Shown here: in pieces, positions 45,915 to 53,736 of the stretch
Layout of the letters: each line of letters opens with the position of its first letter
Position numbering within the stretch: position 1 is the stretch's first letter
NCBI RefSeq assembly: GCF_032337115.1
Contig: NZ_JAVXZY010000006.1
Location: 186,001 to 250,000, forward strand
DNA length: 64,000 bases
Source: Roseateles_C aquae
GTDB lineage: Bacteria > Pseudomonadota > Gammaproteobacteria > Burkholderiales > Burkholderiaceae_C
Reading direction: 5' to 3'
The notes under the pieces: model-generated
What the model saw: the letters and a program-made list of their open reading frames with translations, nothing else
What the model was told of the DNA's origin: nothing
The model's database searches: none
Translations under genes and position numbers: made by a program

Positions 45915-46682
45915 CTAGAACGCCAGGCCGGGCGAGCCCCCCAGCACCTGCTTCAGCGTGATCAGGGCGCGGCGGATTTGAGACTTCACCGTGCCCAGCG
46001 GCAGACAGGTCTGCAGGGCAATCTCCTCGTGGCTGAGGCCGCGGAAGAAGGCCAGCGAGACCAGCTGGCGCGGCTGCGCGCCGAGCTGCAGCAGCGCGCG
46101 GTGCAAGGCGGCGTGATGGCGGGCGGCGTCGAGCAAATCGTCGCTGCCGGCCGCCTCGTCCTGCCGCTCGGCCGACAGTTCATCGTTCAGCTCCTCATGG
46201 ACGAAGCGGGCCTCGCGGCGCAGCGCGTCGATGGCACGCGAACGGGCAATGGCCAGCAGCCAGGCCAGCGCACTGCCCCGCGCCGGGTCGAATCGCGGCG
46301 CCTGCCGCCAGGCCTGGAAATAGGCATCCTCGCAGACCTCTTCGGCGAGCTCGACCTTGCGCACAATGCGGCGCACCATGCCGAACAGGCGGCTGAAGGT
46401 GGCGTCGTAAAGCGCCGCCATGGCACGCTCGTCCTGATCGACCAAGGCTTCAATCCAGGCCGCCAGCTGTGACTCGCTGGCTGCCACGGGCAGAGCGTCG
46501 GGCTCGTTGGGCACCGGCAGCGTCTCGGCCGGATCCAGTTCAAGCGCTGCGGCCTCGGCTTCGTCCAGCCCGGCAGGCCAGCCAGGCTGCTCGGGCTCTC
46601 CTTCATCCTGCCAGCGACCCAGCGCCTCGCCCGGCACATCGGCCGTCAGGGCTTGTTGGTGATCGCTGGAATCGGGCTTCAT
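45915..46682 (-). CDS. ECF RNA polymerase sigma factor (ChrR-partner type)
   Basis: 255 residues. Region 2: AMAALYDATFSRLFGMVRRIVRKVELAEEVCEDAYFQAWRQAPRFDP. Region 4: LLQLGAQPRQLVSLAFFRGLSHEEIALQTCLPLGTVKSQIRRAL. An N-terminal extension of about 80 acidic, Pro-rich residues is longer than usual for this class; internal starts are possible but no strong ribosome site was found. The stop codon TAG lies in the CTAG target of the mobile element. The pair probably responds to oxidative or metal stress, as for RpoE-ChrR. Confidence 0.9.
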   Translation of the reverse strand: MKPDSSDHQQALTADVPGEALGRWQDEGEPEQPGWPAGLDEAEAAALELDPAETLPVPNEPDALPVAASESQLAAWIEALVDQDERAMAALYDATFSRLFGMVRRIVRKVELAEEVCEDAYFQAWRQAPRFDPARGSALAWLLAIARSRAIDALRREARFVHEELNDELSAERQDEAAGSDDLLDAARHHAALHRALLQLGAQPRQLVSLAFFRGLSHEEIALQTCLPLGTVKSQIRRALITLKQVLGGSPGLAF

Positions 46683-46830
46683 CGAGAAGGGGCTTGGGAT
46701 ATCGCTTCGGGCTCTGAGCTTCGGGTTCTACGCGCCAGTTGTTCGCCCGGATGCATGGCCCCATGAAATATAGGGCCTTTGCCCGAAGGGCCTTGGCCTT
46801 GCTGCGCATCCGCCGGCGTCGCCGAGCCGT

Positions 46831-47388
46831 ATGGACGAACAGGACCCCTGCACCATGCGCCCTCGCCCTCCCCAGCCTCCTTCTCCCGCCCCGCTGCCCC
46901 AGGCGCCGGCACTGCAATCGGCCGATCATTTCGATCTGCTCAGCCACTGGCACATCCAGGCGCCACTGGAACAGGTCTGGGCCACGCTGACCGATACCGA
47001 GGGCTGGCCACACTGGTGGCCGCAGGTGCGCGAGGTTCGCACCTTGCGCGCTGGCGGGCTCCTGGGGCTGGGCAGCGTGCGCCGCATCCGCTGGGCCACG
47101 CGGCTGCCGCATCAGATCAGCGTCGAGATCGAGCTGGTCGAGGTGCTACGCCTGCAACGCATACGCGGCCGCTCGCGCGGGCAATTGCAGGGCGAAGGCA
47201 TCTGGCTGCTCAGCGCCGATGGCGACAGCACCCACCTGACCTATCTGTGGCGCGTTCGCCTGAACACCGCCTGGATGCGTTGGCTGGCACCGCTGCTAGC
47301 ACCACTGTTCCGCTGGAACCACGAGAGCGTGATGCGCGCCGGCGAGGCCGGCCTGCAGCGCTGGCTGGCGCCTCACTCGCTGCGCTGA
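46831..47388 (+). CDS. SRPBCC (START/polyketide-cyclase fold) protein
   Basis: 185 residues from ATG 46831, or 177 from ATG 46855. The fold is shown by SHWHIQAPLEQVWATLTDTEGWPHWWPQVREVR, IELVEVLRLQRIRGRSRGQL and the C-terminal helix RWNHESVMRAGEAGLQRWLA. Members bind hydrophobic ligands. It is divergent from the sigma factor gene, making it a possible regulon member. No signal peptide. Confidence 0.85.
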   Translation: MDEQDPCTMRPRPPQPPSPAPLPQAPALQSADHFDLLSHWHIQAPLEQVWATLTDTEGWPHWWPQVREVRTLRAGGLLGLGSVRRIRWATRLPHQISVEIELVEVLRLQRIRGRSRGQLQGEGIWLLSADGDSTHLTYLWRVRLNTAWMRWLAPLLAPLFRWNHESVMRAGEAGLQRWLAPHSLR

Positions 47389-47396
47389 AACTCATT

Positions 47397-47422
47397 AAAA
47401 AAAAGCGGCCGCTGGGGCCGCT
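47397..47422 (-). terminator. Rho-independent terminator of globin gene
   Basis: On the minus strand AGCGGCC-CCAGC-GGCCGCT forms a seven-base stem, followed directly by eight T residues. It sits 21 bases after the globin stop. Confidence 0.9.
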
Positions 47423-47443
47423 CCTTGCATCACCGAACGGTGA

Positions 47444-47890
47444 TCAGCGCTGCGTCACGATATCGCGGTGCATAGGCGCCAGCCGGGCCAGCATCGCGTT
47501 CTGTGCAGCGAAGGGAATGCCCTTGGCGTCCATGCTTTGCTGCAGCACCTCGACCAGCGCATTGAAGTCGCTCAGGCTGATGTTCAGCGGGGCATGCACC
47601 GGGCCCATGCGGGCGCCGCGGTACTGGCAGGGGCCGCCGGATTCCTGGCACAGCTGCTCGGTCAGCTGGCCGATCAGGTGCTCACGGTCCGCCGATTTGA
47701 AGAAGGCACCGATGTGGGCGTCGGCCTGCAGGCGCGGCACAAAGTCTTCCATCACGGCCTGGATGCCGGGCTTGCCGCCCCAGGCCTGGTAGATGCTGTC
47801 GTCTACCGCTGCAGCGGTTTGCGCAGAGGCGATGCCGCTGAGGGACAGGGCCATACAAAAAGCGGCGGCGGTCTTGATCATGCGATCCAT
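47444..47890 (-). CDS. Exported group 1 truncated hemoglobin
   Basis: 148 residues with signal peptide RMIKTAAAFCMALSLSGIASAQ, unusual because most truncated globins are cytoplasmic. The core is YQAWGGKPGIQAVMEDFVPRLQADAHIGAFF, with helix F carrying the proximal His in RMGPVHAPLNISLSDFNALVE. Possible roles are heme, NO or O2 handling in the periplasm. AAGGAAG precedes ATG 47890. It is 34 bases downstream of the DUF3034 gene on the same strand. Confidence 0.88.
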   Translation of the reverse strand: MDRMIKTAAAFCMALSLSGIASAQTAAAVDDSIYQAWGGKPGIQAVMEDFVPRLQADAHIGAFFKSADREHLIGQLTEQLCQESGGPCQYRGARMGPVHAPLNISLSDFNALVEVLQQSMDAKGIPFAAQNAMLARLAPMHRDIVTQR

Positions 47891-47924
47891 GGTGCTTCCT
47901 TGATCTTGAACGGGGGCATTGGGC

Positions 47925-48839
47925 TTAGAAGGCCAACTGGGCGGAGAGGTAGCTACCGGTCTGGCGACGCGGCTGCACGGCGGGCGCGATCTTGCCGAGA
48001 TCGACATAGGCGGCGGTCAGCGAGAAGCGCTTGCTCGGCGCCCAGGCGACGAAGAGGTCGAACCAGTGGTCTTCCTTCAGCGCGCCGTCGCCCAGCACCG
48101 AGTGGTTCAGGTTGTCGGGCTTGGCGCGGAATTCGGCACCGATGGCCAGCTGCTTGCTCAGCAGCTTGGCCACCGAGAACTCGGGCATCAGCTTGTAGCT
48201 GGAGGCTTGCGCGCCGCCGAAGCCGAGCAGGCCGTTCTGATTGGCCTTGGTCGCCCGCAGCGTGCCGTTGACGAGCACGCCCTGGGCCAGGAAGAGCTTG
48301 GTCGCGCTGATGTAGAAATCGGTGCCCGAATCCTTGGCACCCAAGGGGCCGAACAGCGTCGGGCCGAGCGCGCCCGCATCGGTCTTTTTGTGCTGCAGGC
48401 CGATGGCGATCTGTGGCATCAGCGTGTCGCTGTCCAGCACCGCATCACCGGCCACGCGCCACTTCAGGCCGAAGATGTCCTGCTTCAGATGCACACCGGG
48501 CAGGCCCAGCGGCGCGAGGTTGTTGCGGGTGTCGAAATCCTGCTTGGCGATCGAGACTTCGACGCGGTCGTAAATGCTCAGCGCCGCGCCGTAGGTGGAC
48601 AAACCATAGTCCTGCGTGCGTGCGCCGGTCACGAAGGCGGTGCCGCCGATCTCGCCTGCGGCGGCATAGCTGCCGGTAACGGCCCAGGGCGTCAGCCCAC
48701 CGCCGGCCGCGCCATCGATCGAGCTGACACCGCCGGTCAGCAGCAGCTTGCCGGACTGGGCCTGGGCAGCGCTCGTGGCCAGCAACGAGACCATGGCCAG
48801 CGCCAGGCAGCGTGCCAAGGATGGAGAGAAAACACTCAT
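47925..48839 (-). CDS. DUF3034 family outer-membrane-like protein
   Basis: 304 residues. Signal peptide SPSLARCLALAMVSLLATSAAQAQ. The mature part, GKLLLTGGVSSIDGAAGGGLTPWAVTGSYA, opens the DUF3034 family, and alternating strands run to the end with the C-terminal YLSAQLAF, whose terminal Phe is typical of outer-membrane beta barrels. GAGGAG precedes the ATG. It is upstream of the globin gene in an operon ending at the terminator. Function unknown. Confidence 0.85.
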   Translation of the reverse strand: MSVFSPSLARCLALAMVSLLATSAAQAQSGKLLLTGGVSSIDGAAGGGLTPWAVTGSYAAAGEIGGTAFVTGARTQDYGLSTYGAALSIYDRVEVSIAKQDFDTRNNLAPLGLPGVHLKQDIFGLKWRVAGDAVLDSDTLMPQIAIGLQHKKTDAGALGPTLFGPLGAKDSGTDFYISATKLFLAQGVLVNGTLRATKANQNGLLGFGGAQASSYKLMPEFSVAKLLSKQLAIGAEFRAKPDNLNHSVLGDGALKEDHWFDLFVAWAPSKRFSLTAAYVDLGKIAPAVQPRRQTGSYLSAQLAF

Positions 48840-49068
48840 CAGTAACTCCTCGAATGAAGAACAGGTGCTGGGCTTACGTGGGCCGCCAGCCCTTGGATGC
48901 ATGACCCGCGCAAAAACTCGGAATCGCGGCCTGCAATGCATCCGGCCCGCTGCGCCGGGCGTAAGGCCCTGGGTTGAGCAAGCCAGAAGCCAGCAAGGAC
49001 GGCCTGGCGCCCAGCACCACCCTTGTTGCGAAACCCGCCTTCACCATCATCCACCCACGGGAGTCTCC

Positions 49069-49653
49069 ATGTCAGCACTGATCAGCACCGCCGCCCGCCG
49101 CGGCTTTCTCGCCCGCAGCGCCCAGACCGGCCTGTCTGCCGCCGCCATCGGCCTCTTGGCCGGCCAGAGCGGCCTGGCCCGCGCGCAATCCTCGGCCGCC
49201 AGCGAGGCCGACGCCCAGATCCTCAACACCGCGCTGAGCCTCGAGCACGAGGCCATCAATGCCTACCAGCTGGGGGCCGGCAGCGGGCTGCTGCAAAAAC
49301 CGGTGCTGGCCGTGGCGCTGCAGTTCCAGGCCCATCACAAGGCCCACCGCGATGCGCTGATCGCCACGCTGAACAAGCTGGGCGCCAAGCCCATCGGCGA
49401 GCGCTCGCTGGACGACTATGCCCGCGCGCTGAGTGCCAACAGCCTGAAGAACCAGGCCGATGTGCTGGGCCTGGCCGCACGGCTGGAGCTGGGCGCCATC
49501 AATGCCTATCTCGGCGTGATTCCTGCCTTCAAGGACCACGCCCTGGCCCAGGTGGCCGCCCGGCTGGCCGCCGACGAGACGCTGCACTGGACGGTGCTGA
49601 CGCAGGCACTGGGCCAGGCGCTGCCGAGCGGAGCCCTGAGCTTTGGCGGCTGA
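49069..49653 (+). CDS. Tat-exported ferritin-like domain protein
   Basis: 194 residues. Twin-arginine signal (ARRGFLARSAQTGLSAAAIGLLAGQ), then a four-helix bundle with repeated E-x2-x-A-I-N-A-Y segments (LEHEAINAYQLGAG and LELGAINAYLGV) and QFQAHHKAHRDALI. This fits a ferritin-like di-metal or non-metal periplasmic protein. Its stop is one base before the next ATG, so the cytochrome gene is in the same operon. Divergent from DUF3034. Confidence 0.85.
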   Translation: MSALISTAARRGFLARSAQTGLSAAAIGLLAGQSGLARAQSSAASEADAQILNTALSLEHEAINAYQLGAGSGLLQKPVLAVALQFQAHHKAHRDALIATLNKLGAKPIGERSLDDYARALSANSLKNQADVLGLAARLELGAINAYLGVIPAFKDHALAQVAARLAADETLHWTVLTQALGQALPSGALSFGG

Positions 49654-49654
49654 G

Positions 49655-50101
49655 ATGCCGGGCCAGCTGCGCACGCAACGCCTAGCACTTAAGAGGCGCG
49701 TCACACAGATCACTGCGGACAGCCTGCTCGCCGGCCTCTACCTGCTGGTCGGCGCGCTGCTGTGCCACGACCTCGCGTCGGCGCAGCCTGTGGGCGACGC
49801 GGCGCGCGGCCAGCGCGTCTATGAGCAGCGCTGCGGAGGCTGCCATGCGGTCGACGCCGACCGGGTCGGCCCCCGCCACGCCGGTGTGCTGGGGCGGCTG
49901 GCCGGATCGGTGCCAGGTTTTGCCTACTCGCCGGCGCTGGCCGGCAGCGGCATCCGCTGGGACCGCGCCACGCTGGAGGCCTGGCTCGGCAATCCCGAGG
50001 CGCTGGTGCCTGGCCAGCGCATGGGCTACCGGCTGGCCGATGTGCAGCCCCGTGCCGATGTGATCGCCTATCTGTCCACGCTGAAAGCTGTGTCGCATTG
50101 A
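49655..50101 (+). CDS. Monoheme c-type cytochrome
   Basis: 148 residues from ATG 49655; a TTG at 49643 is an alternative. N-terminal hydrophobic export helix (LLAGLYLLVGALLCHDLASAQ). Heme attachment CGGCH about residue 60, axial Met in GQRMGYRL, and the class I ending RADVIAYLSTL. It resembles cytochrome c2/c552-like electron carriers. Coupled to the ferritin-like gene, suggesting a redox partner. Confidence 0.88.
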   Translation: MPGQLRTQRLALKRRVTQITADSLLAGLYLLVGALLCHDLASAQPVGDAARGQRVYEQRCGGCHAVDADRVGPRHAGVLGRLAGSVPGFAYSPALAGSGIRWDRATLEAWLGNPEALVPGQRMGYRLADVQPRADVIAYLSTLKAVSH

Positions 50102-50138
50102 TGGGCGCAGGCAGAATGCGCCAACACCCGCTTCCGCA

Positions 50139-50555
50139 ATGCCCTTCATCATGAGCAGTTCCGAGCGCTTTGCCCGCCGCCTCTTCACCGTCTGCGGCAT
50201 CTACGGCCTGATCGCCCTGCTGCCGCAGTACTTCATGGAACAGCGGCTGGGCCAGGACTTTCCGCCGGCCATCACCCACCCCGAGCATTTCTATGGCTTT
50301 CTGGGGGTGGCGCTGGCCTGGCAGATCGCCTTTCTGATCATGGCCCGCGAGCCGCTGCGCTACCGGCCCCTGATCCTGCCCGCGGTGCTTGAAAAGCTGG
50401 GCTTCGGCCTGGCCGCGCTGACGCTGTTCGCGCTGCAGCGCGCCCCCGCGCTGGTGGCGCTGGGCGGCGCGGTGGATCTGTTGATGGCAGCGCTGTTCGC
50501 GCTGGCCTACTGGCGGCTGGGTTCGTCGAACAGCGCACGCACCGAGCGCACATAG
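50139..50555 (+). CDS. Four-helix membrane protein, unknown function
   Basis: 138 residues, about four hydrophobic helices: FTVCGIYGLIALLPQYF, FYGFLGVALAWQIAFLIMA, LPAVLEKLGFGLAALTLFAL and LVALGGAVDLLMAALFALAYW. ATG 50151 (MSSSERF) is a possible alternative start. The 3' end overlaps the convergent regulator gene by 49 bases. Not recognised as a named family. Confidence 0.75.
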   Translation: MPFIMSSSERFARRLFTVCGIYGLIALLPQYFMEQRLGQDFPPAITHPEHFYGFLGVALAWQIAFLIMAREPLRYRPLILPAVLEKLGFGLAALTLFALQRAPALVALGGAVDLLMAALFALAYWRLGSSNSARTERT

Positions 50556-51301
50556 CGCTCGCTGACCGGCACCTGGGCGCCGCTGCGCAGGCTGAGCTGG
50601 TAGCTGCTGTCGCCGGTGACGGCCAGCGCGGCGGCCTGATCGCGGCGGACCATCGCGGTGCGATGCACGCGCATGAATTGCGTTGGCGGCAGCCGTGCCT
50701 CCAGCGCGGCCAGCGTTGAGCGGTGCAGCACCGTGCGGCTGCCGATGTGCAGCTCCACATAGTTGCCGGCGGCCAGCACCCAGTCGATATCGGCCAGCGC
50801 GATGCGCTCGACCAGGCCCACCGAGCGCACCGTCAGGCTGGGCAGCATGGGCAGGGCCTGGCCGGCCTGCAGGCTGTGCTGCTCGTGCAGGAATCCATCG
50901 ACCGCGGCGGCGTAGTTGTCGCGCTGCTTCAGCGTCAGCAGCTGCTCGGCGCGCTGCAAGGTCTGGGCGAAGCGCTGGTCGTCAAAGGGCTTGAGCAGAT
51001 AGTCCAGCGCAAAGACATCGAAGGCGGCCAGCGCATGTTCGTCATGCGCGGTCACAAAGACGATCAGCGGCGGCTGCGGCATGCGGCACAGCTCGCTGGC
51101 AAAGCTCAGGCCGTTCTGCCGCGGCATCTGGATGTCCAGCAGCACCAGATCCACCGGCCGCTGGGCCAGCACCACGCGGGCCTCGGCCGCGCTGGCGCAC
51201 ACCGCCGCACAGGCCCAGCCGGCATGCTCGGCCATGGCCAGCTGCAGATTGCTGCGCGCCAGCGCCTCGTCGTCAACGATCAGCGCGGTCCAGGGTTTCA
51301 T
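50507..51301 (-). CDS. LytTR-type response regulator
   Basis: 264 residues. Receiver: ALIVDDEALARSNLQLAM, phospho-acceptor in VLLDIQMPRQNG, FALDYLLKPFDDQRF. The LytTR DNA-binding domain spans about 155-258: DIDWVLAAGNYVELHIGSRTVLHRSTLAALEARL, FMRVHRTAMVRRDQAAAL. The gene overlaps the end of the kinase gene by 29 bases. Target genes unknown. Confidence 0.93.
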   Translation of the reverse strand: MKPWTALIVDDEALARSNLQLAMAEHAGWACAAVCASAAEARVVLAQRPVDLVLLDIQMPRQNGLSFASELCRMPQPPLIVFVTAHDEHALAAFDVFALDYLLKPFDDQRFAQTLQRAEQLLTLKQRDNYAAAVDGFLHEQHSLQAGQALPMLPSLTVRSVGLVERIALADIDWVLAAGNYVELHIGSRTVLHRSTLAALEARLPPTQFMRVHRTAMVRRDQAAALAVTGDSSYQLSLRSGAQVPVSERYVRSVRALFDEPSRQ

Positions 51302-52439
51302 CCAATCCTCTCGCGGGAAAACTCAGGCTGACGATGAAGCGGCCCTGCTCGATCTGGGTCTGCAGGCTGGCCTGCTCGCCAAACAGCATCGTCAGCCGCT
51401 CCCGCGTGCTGGGCACACCGAGGCCATGGCCCTTGATGCCGAGGCCGGGCTCGGTGGGCAGGCGGTTGTCCAGGCGCAGCCGCACCATGCCCTGCTCCAG
51501 GCGCAGCTGCAGATCGATATCGCCGACGCCATCGCCGGCCTCCAGCCCATGGCGTATCGCGTTCTCGACCAGCGGCTGCAGCAGCAGCGGCGGGCAGGCG
51601 ATGTCCTGCCAGTCGATGGTTTCGTCAATGCGCCAGCGCAGACTCAGCCCGGCGCCAAAGCGCAGCGTCTGCAGCTCGACATAGTCGCGGATGAACTGCA
51701 GCTCATCGGCCAGGCTCAGCCATTCGTGCCGGCTCGCGCGCAGCGCATAACGAAGCAATTCACTGACCCGGCTCAGCGCGCTCAGTGCCTGGCTGCGGTC
51801 GCCGCCACGCACCAGGGCCGAGATGCCGTTCAGCGCATTGAACAGAAAGTGCGGCTCCAGCTGGCCTTGCAGCAGCGTCAGACGCAGCTGCAGATTGGCC
51901 GTCTGTTCCTGTCGCCAGGCCTGCTCACGGCGTTGCGCCAGGCGCAGCGCCGTGTAACCGAACTGGACCAGGAAGGCGCAGCAGGCCAGCATGGCGTCGT
52001 AGATCAGGTAGACGCTGCGCTGCTTCTGGATCGCGCTCCAGAGCTGCGACAGCGGCTGCCCCTGCTGCAGGAGCATCACCAGATGGGTATAGGGCACCCA
52101 ACAGATCAGGTAGACGGCCATGCTGACGGCAAAGGTCTTGAGCAGCGGGCCGGGCTGACTCCAGCCTTGTGGATGCGTCTCGGCATGCAGCCACAGCCAC
52201 CAGTGGTAGAGCGTCAGCGGCGGGAAGCCGACGAGCCCGTCAACAATGGCCCCGGCCATCGCCTCGCGCCGGCCCATGCGGGCAACATCGGCAAAACCGG
52301 CCAACACGATCAGCAGGCAGAACAGCAGCCACAACAGGCCGATCAGGCCGAGCGCCTTGAGGGCTCGCGGCTGCCTGGCCAGGGCAGACATGCTCGGCGC
52401 AGCGGCTTCGGTCGGCAAGATCGGGGCGGGCGGGTTCAC
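51273..52439 (-). CDS. LytS/YehU-type sensor histidine kinase
   Basis: 388 residues from GTG 52439; ATG 52391 (SALARQPRALK) is a plausible later start. Four membrane helices in the first 170 residues (LGLIGLLWLLFCLLIVLAGF and others). The His_kinase domain has phospho-acceptor His in QLEPHFLFNALNGISALVRGGDR; the ATPase domain has LLLQPLVENAIRHGLE and GHGLGVPSTRERL. Partner of the LytTR regulator. Confidence 0.92.
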   Translation of the reverse strand: MNPPAPILPTEAAAPSMSALARQPRALKALGLIGLLWLLFCLLIVLAGFADVARMGRREAMAGAIVDGLVGFPPLTLYHWWLWLHAETHPQGWSQPGPLLKTFAVSMAVYLICWVPYTHLVMLLQQGQPLSQLWSAIQKQRSVYLIYDAMLACCAFLVQFGYTALRLAQRREQAWRQEQTANLQLRLTLLQGQLEPHFLFNALNGISALVRGGDRSQALSALSRVSELLRYALRASRHEWLSLADELQFIRDYVELQTLRFGAGLSLRWRIDETIDWQDIACPPLLLQPLVENAIRHGLEAGDGVGDIDLQLRLEQGMVRLRLDNRLPTEPGLGIKGHGLGVPSTRERLTMLFGEQASLQTQIEQGRFIVSLSFPARGLDETLDRADR

Positions 52440-52617
52440 GGGGACAGATTCAAGAAGGGGCAGTGCGGCGGGCAGCTGCCAATGTAAGCGAGGCGAGCCC
52501 GGCGTGAGCGCCTCCTGCGACTCGGTTCAACCCAGCAAGCCGGACATTGATCCCAAGTCGCTTGGCGGCCATGGGCGGCCCGCTAAAACTCGCGCCGCCT
52601 TCACTTGCCACGCCACC

Positions 52618-53163
52618 ATGAATCTGCGCACGCCCCTGTTTGCCCTCTCGGCCTCCGCCCTCGTGGCCCTGCTCGCCGCGTCGCCCTGCCAAGCCGCCGA
52701 GTCCGGCAGCGCGAAGCCGCCCAGCTTCGAAGCGCAGTCCGCAGCCACGCAGGCAGTGGCCGAACGCTATCTGCGCGCCTATGTCGCCAAGGACTGGGAC
52801 GCGCTCGGCGCCGAACTCGCCGAGCAAGGCAGCTTTCATGATGCCGCCGCCCGGCTGGTGTTTGGCGAGCTGCATCCGCGCGGCCGCAAGGCGGTGCTGG
52901 ACTACTTCCGCCAGGTCTACAGCGTGCTGACCACGCACGAGTTCAAGCTGGAACGCGCCTTCTTCAGCGGCGACTACGCGGTGTTCAGTGCCGTCGCCGA
53001 CTGGAGTTTTGCGCCCAGTGGCCAGCCGGCGGTGCGCAGCAAAACCCCCATCGTCATCACCTTGCGGGTGCAGAACGGCCAGGTCCTCGAGCATGTCGAC
53101 CTGACCGACTACCACCCCTACCTTGCCGCCTACCGCGACGCGCTGGCCGCCCAGCCGCGCTGA
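52618..53163 (+). CDS. Exported NTF2/SnoaL-like protein
   Basis: 181 residues. Signal peptide NLRTPLFALSASALVALLAASPCQA. The mature part has AVAERYLRAYVAKDWDALGAELAEQGSFHDAAARLVFGE and VVITLRVQNGQVLEHVDLTDYHPYLAAYRDAL-like strands of the NTF2 cone fold, where a ligand-binding Asp/Glu commonly lies near DLTDYHPY. It precedes the molybdenum hydroxylase genes by 106 bases on the same strand; a shared operon is possible. Confidence 0.75.
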   Translation: MNLRTPLFALSASALVALLAASPCQAAESGSAKPPSFEAQSAATQAVAERYLRAYVAKDWDALGAELAEQGSFHDAAARLVFGELHPRGRKAVLDYFRQVYSVLTTHEFKLERAFFSGDYAVFSAVADWSFAPSGQPAVRSKTPIVITLRVQNGQVLEHVDLTDYHPYLAAYRDALAAQPR

Positions 53164-53269
53164 GCTGCGAGTCCATCCGCCCCCCTGCGAGAAGTCGCCA
53201 AACTCGCTACAGTCCAGCACTGCCCCTGCCGCTCTCACGGCGGCATACCCAGCCGTAAAGGACACCCCG

Positions 53270-53734
53270 ATGAAGCTCAATGTCAATGGCAAGGACGTCG
53301 CCGTCGACGCCGCTGCGGACAGCCCCCTGCTCTGGGCGCTGCGTGAAGAACTGCAGCTGACCGGCACCAAATTCGGTTGCGGCATGGCGCTGTGCGGCGC
53401 CTGCACCGTGCATCTGGATGGCCAGGCGGTGCGCTCCTGCTCAACGCCGCTGTCGGCAGCCGCCGGCAAGAAGATCACCACCATCGAAGGCGTTGGCGCC
53501 AGCAAGACCGGCAAGGCCGTGCAGGCCGCCTGGGTCAAGATTGATGTGCCGCAATGCGGCTACTGCCAGCCCGGCCAGATCATGAGCGCCTGCGCGCTGC
53601 TGGCACAGAAGAAGGCGCCCAGCGACGCCGACATCGACAACGCGATGAGCGGCAATCTCTGCCGCTGCGGCACCTACAACCAGATCCGCGCGGCCATCAA
53701 GGACGCCTCGGCCACCTTGGTGAAGGGAGCTTGA
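53270..53734 (+). CDS. iorA: (2Fe-2S)-binding small subunit of molybdenum hydroxylase (IorA-like)
   Basis: 154 residues, complete. The plant-type cluster is C-x4-C-x2-C-x(n)-C in FGCGMALCGACTVHLDGQAVRSC; the second cluster is CGYCQPGQIMSA and GNLCRCGTYNQIRAA. It passes electrons from the Mo cofactor subunit. No signal peptide, so if the enzyme is periplasmic it must be carried by the Tat-tagged large subunit. It ends two bases before the large-subunit ATG. Confidence 0.93.
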   Translation: MKLNVNGKDVAVDAAADSPLLWALREELQLTGTKFGCGMALCGACTVHLDGQAVRSCSTPLSAAAGKKITTIEGVGASKTGKAVQAAWVKIDVPQCGYCQPGQIMSACALLAQKKAPSDADIDNAMSGNLCRCGTYNQIRAAIKDASATLVKGA

Positions 53735-53736
53735 GC

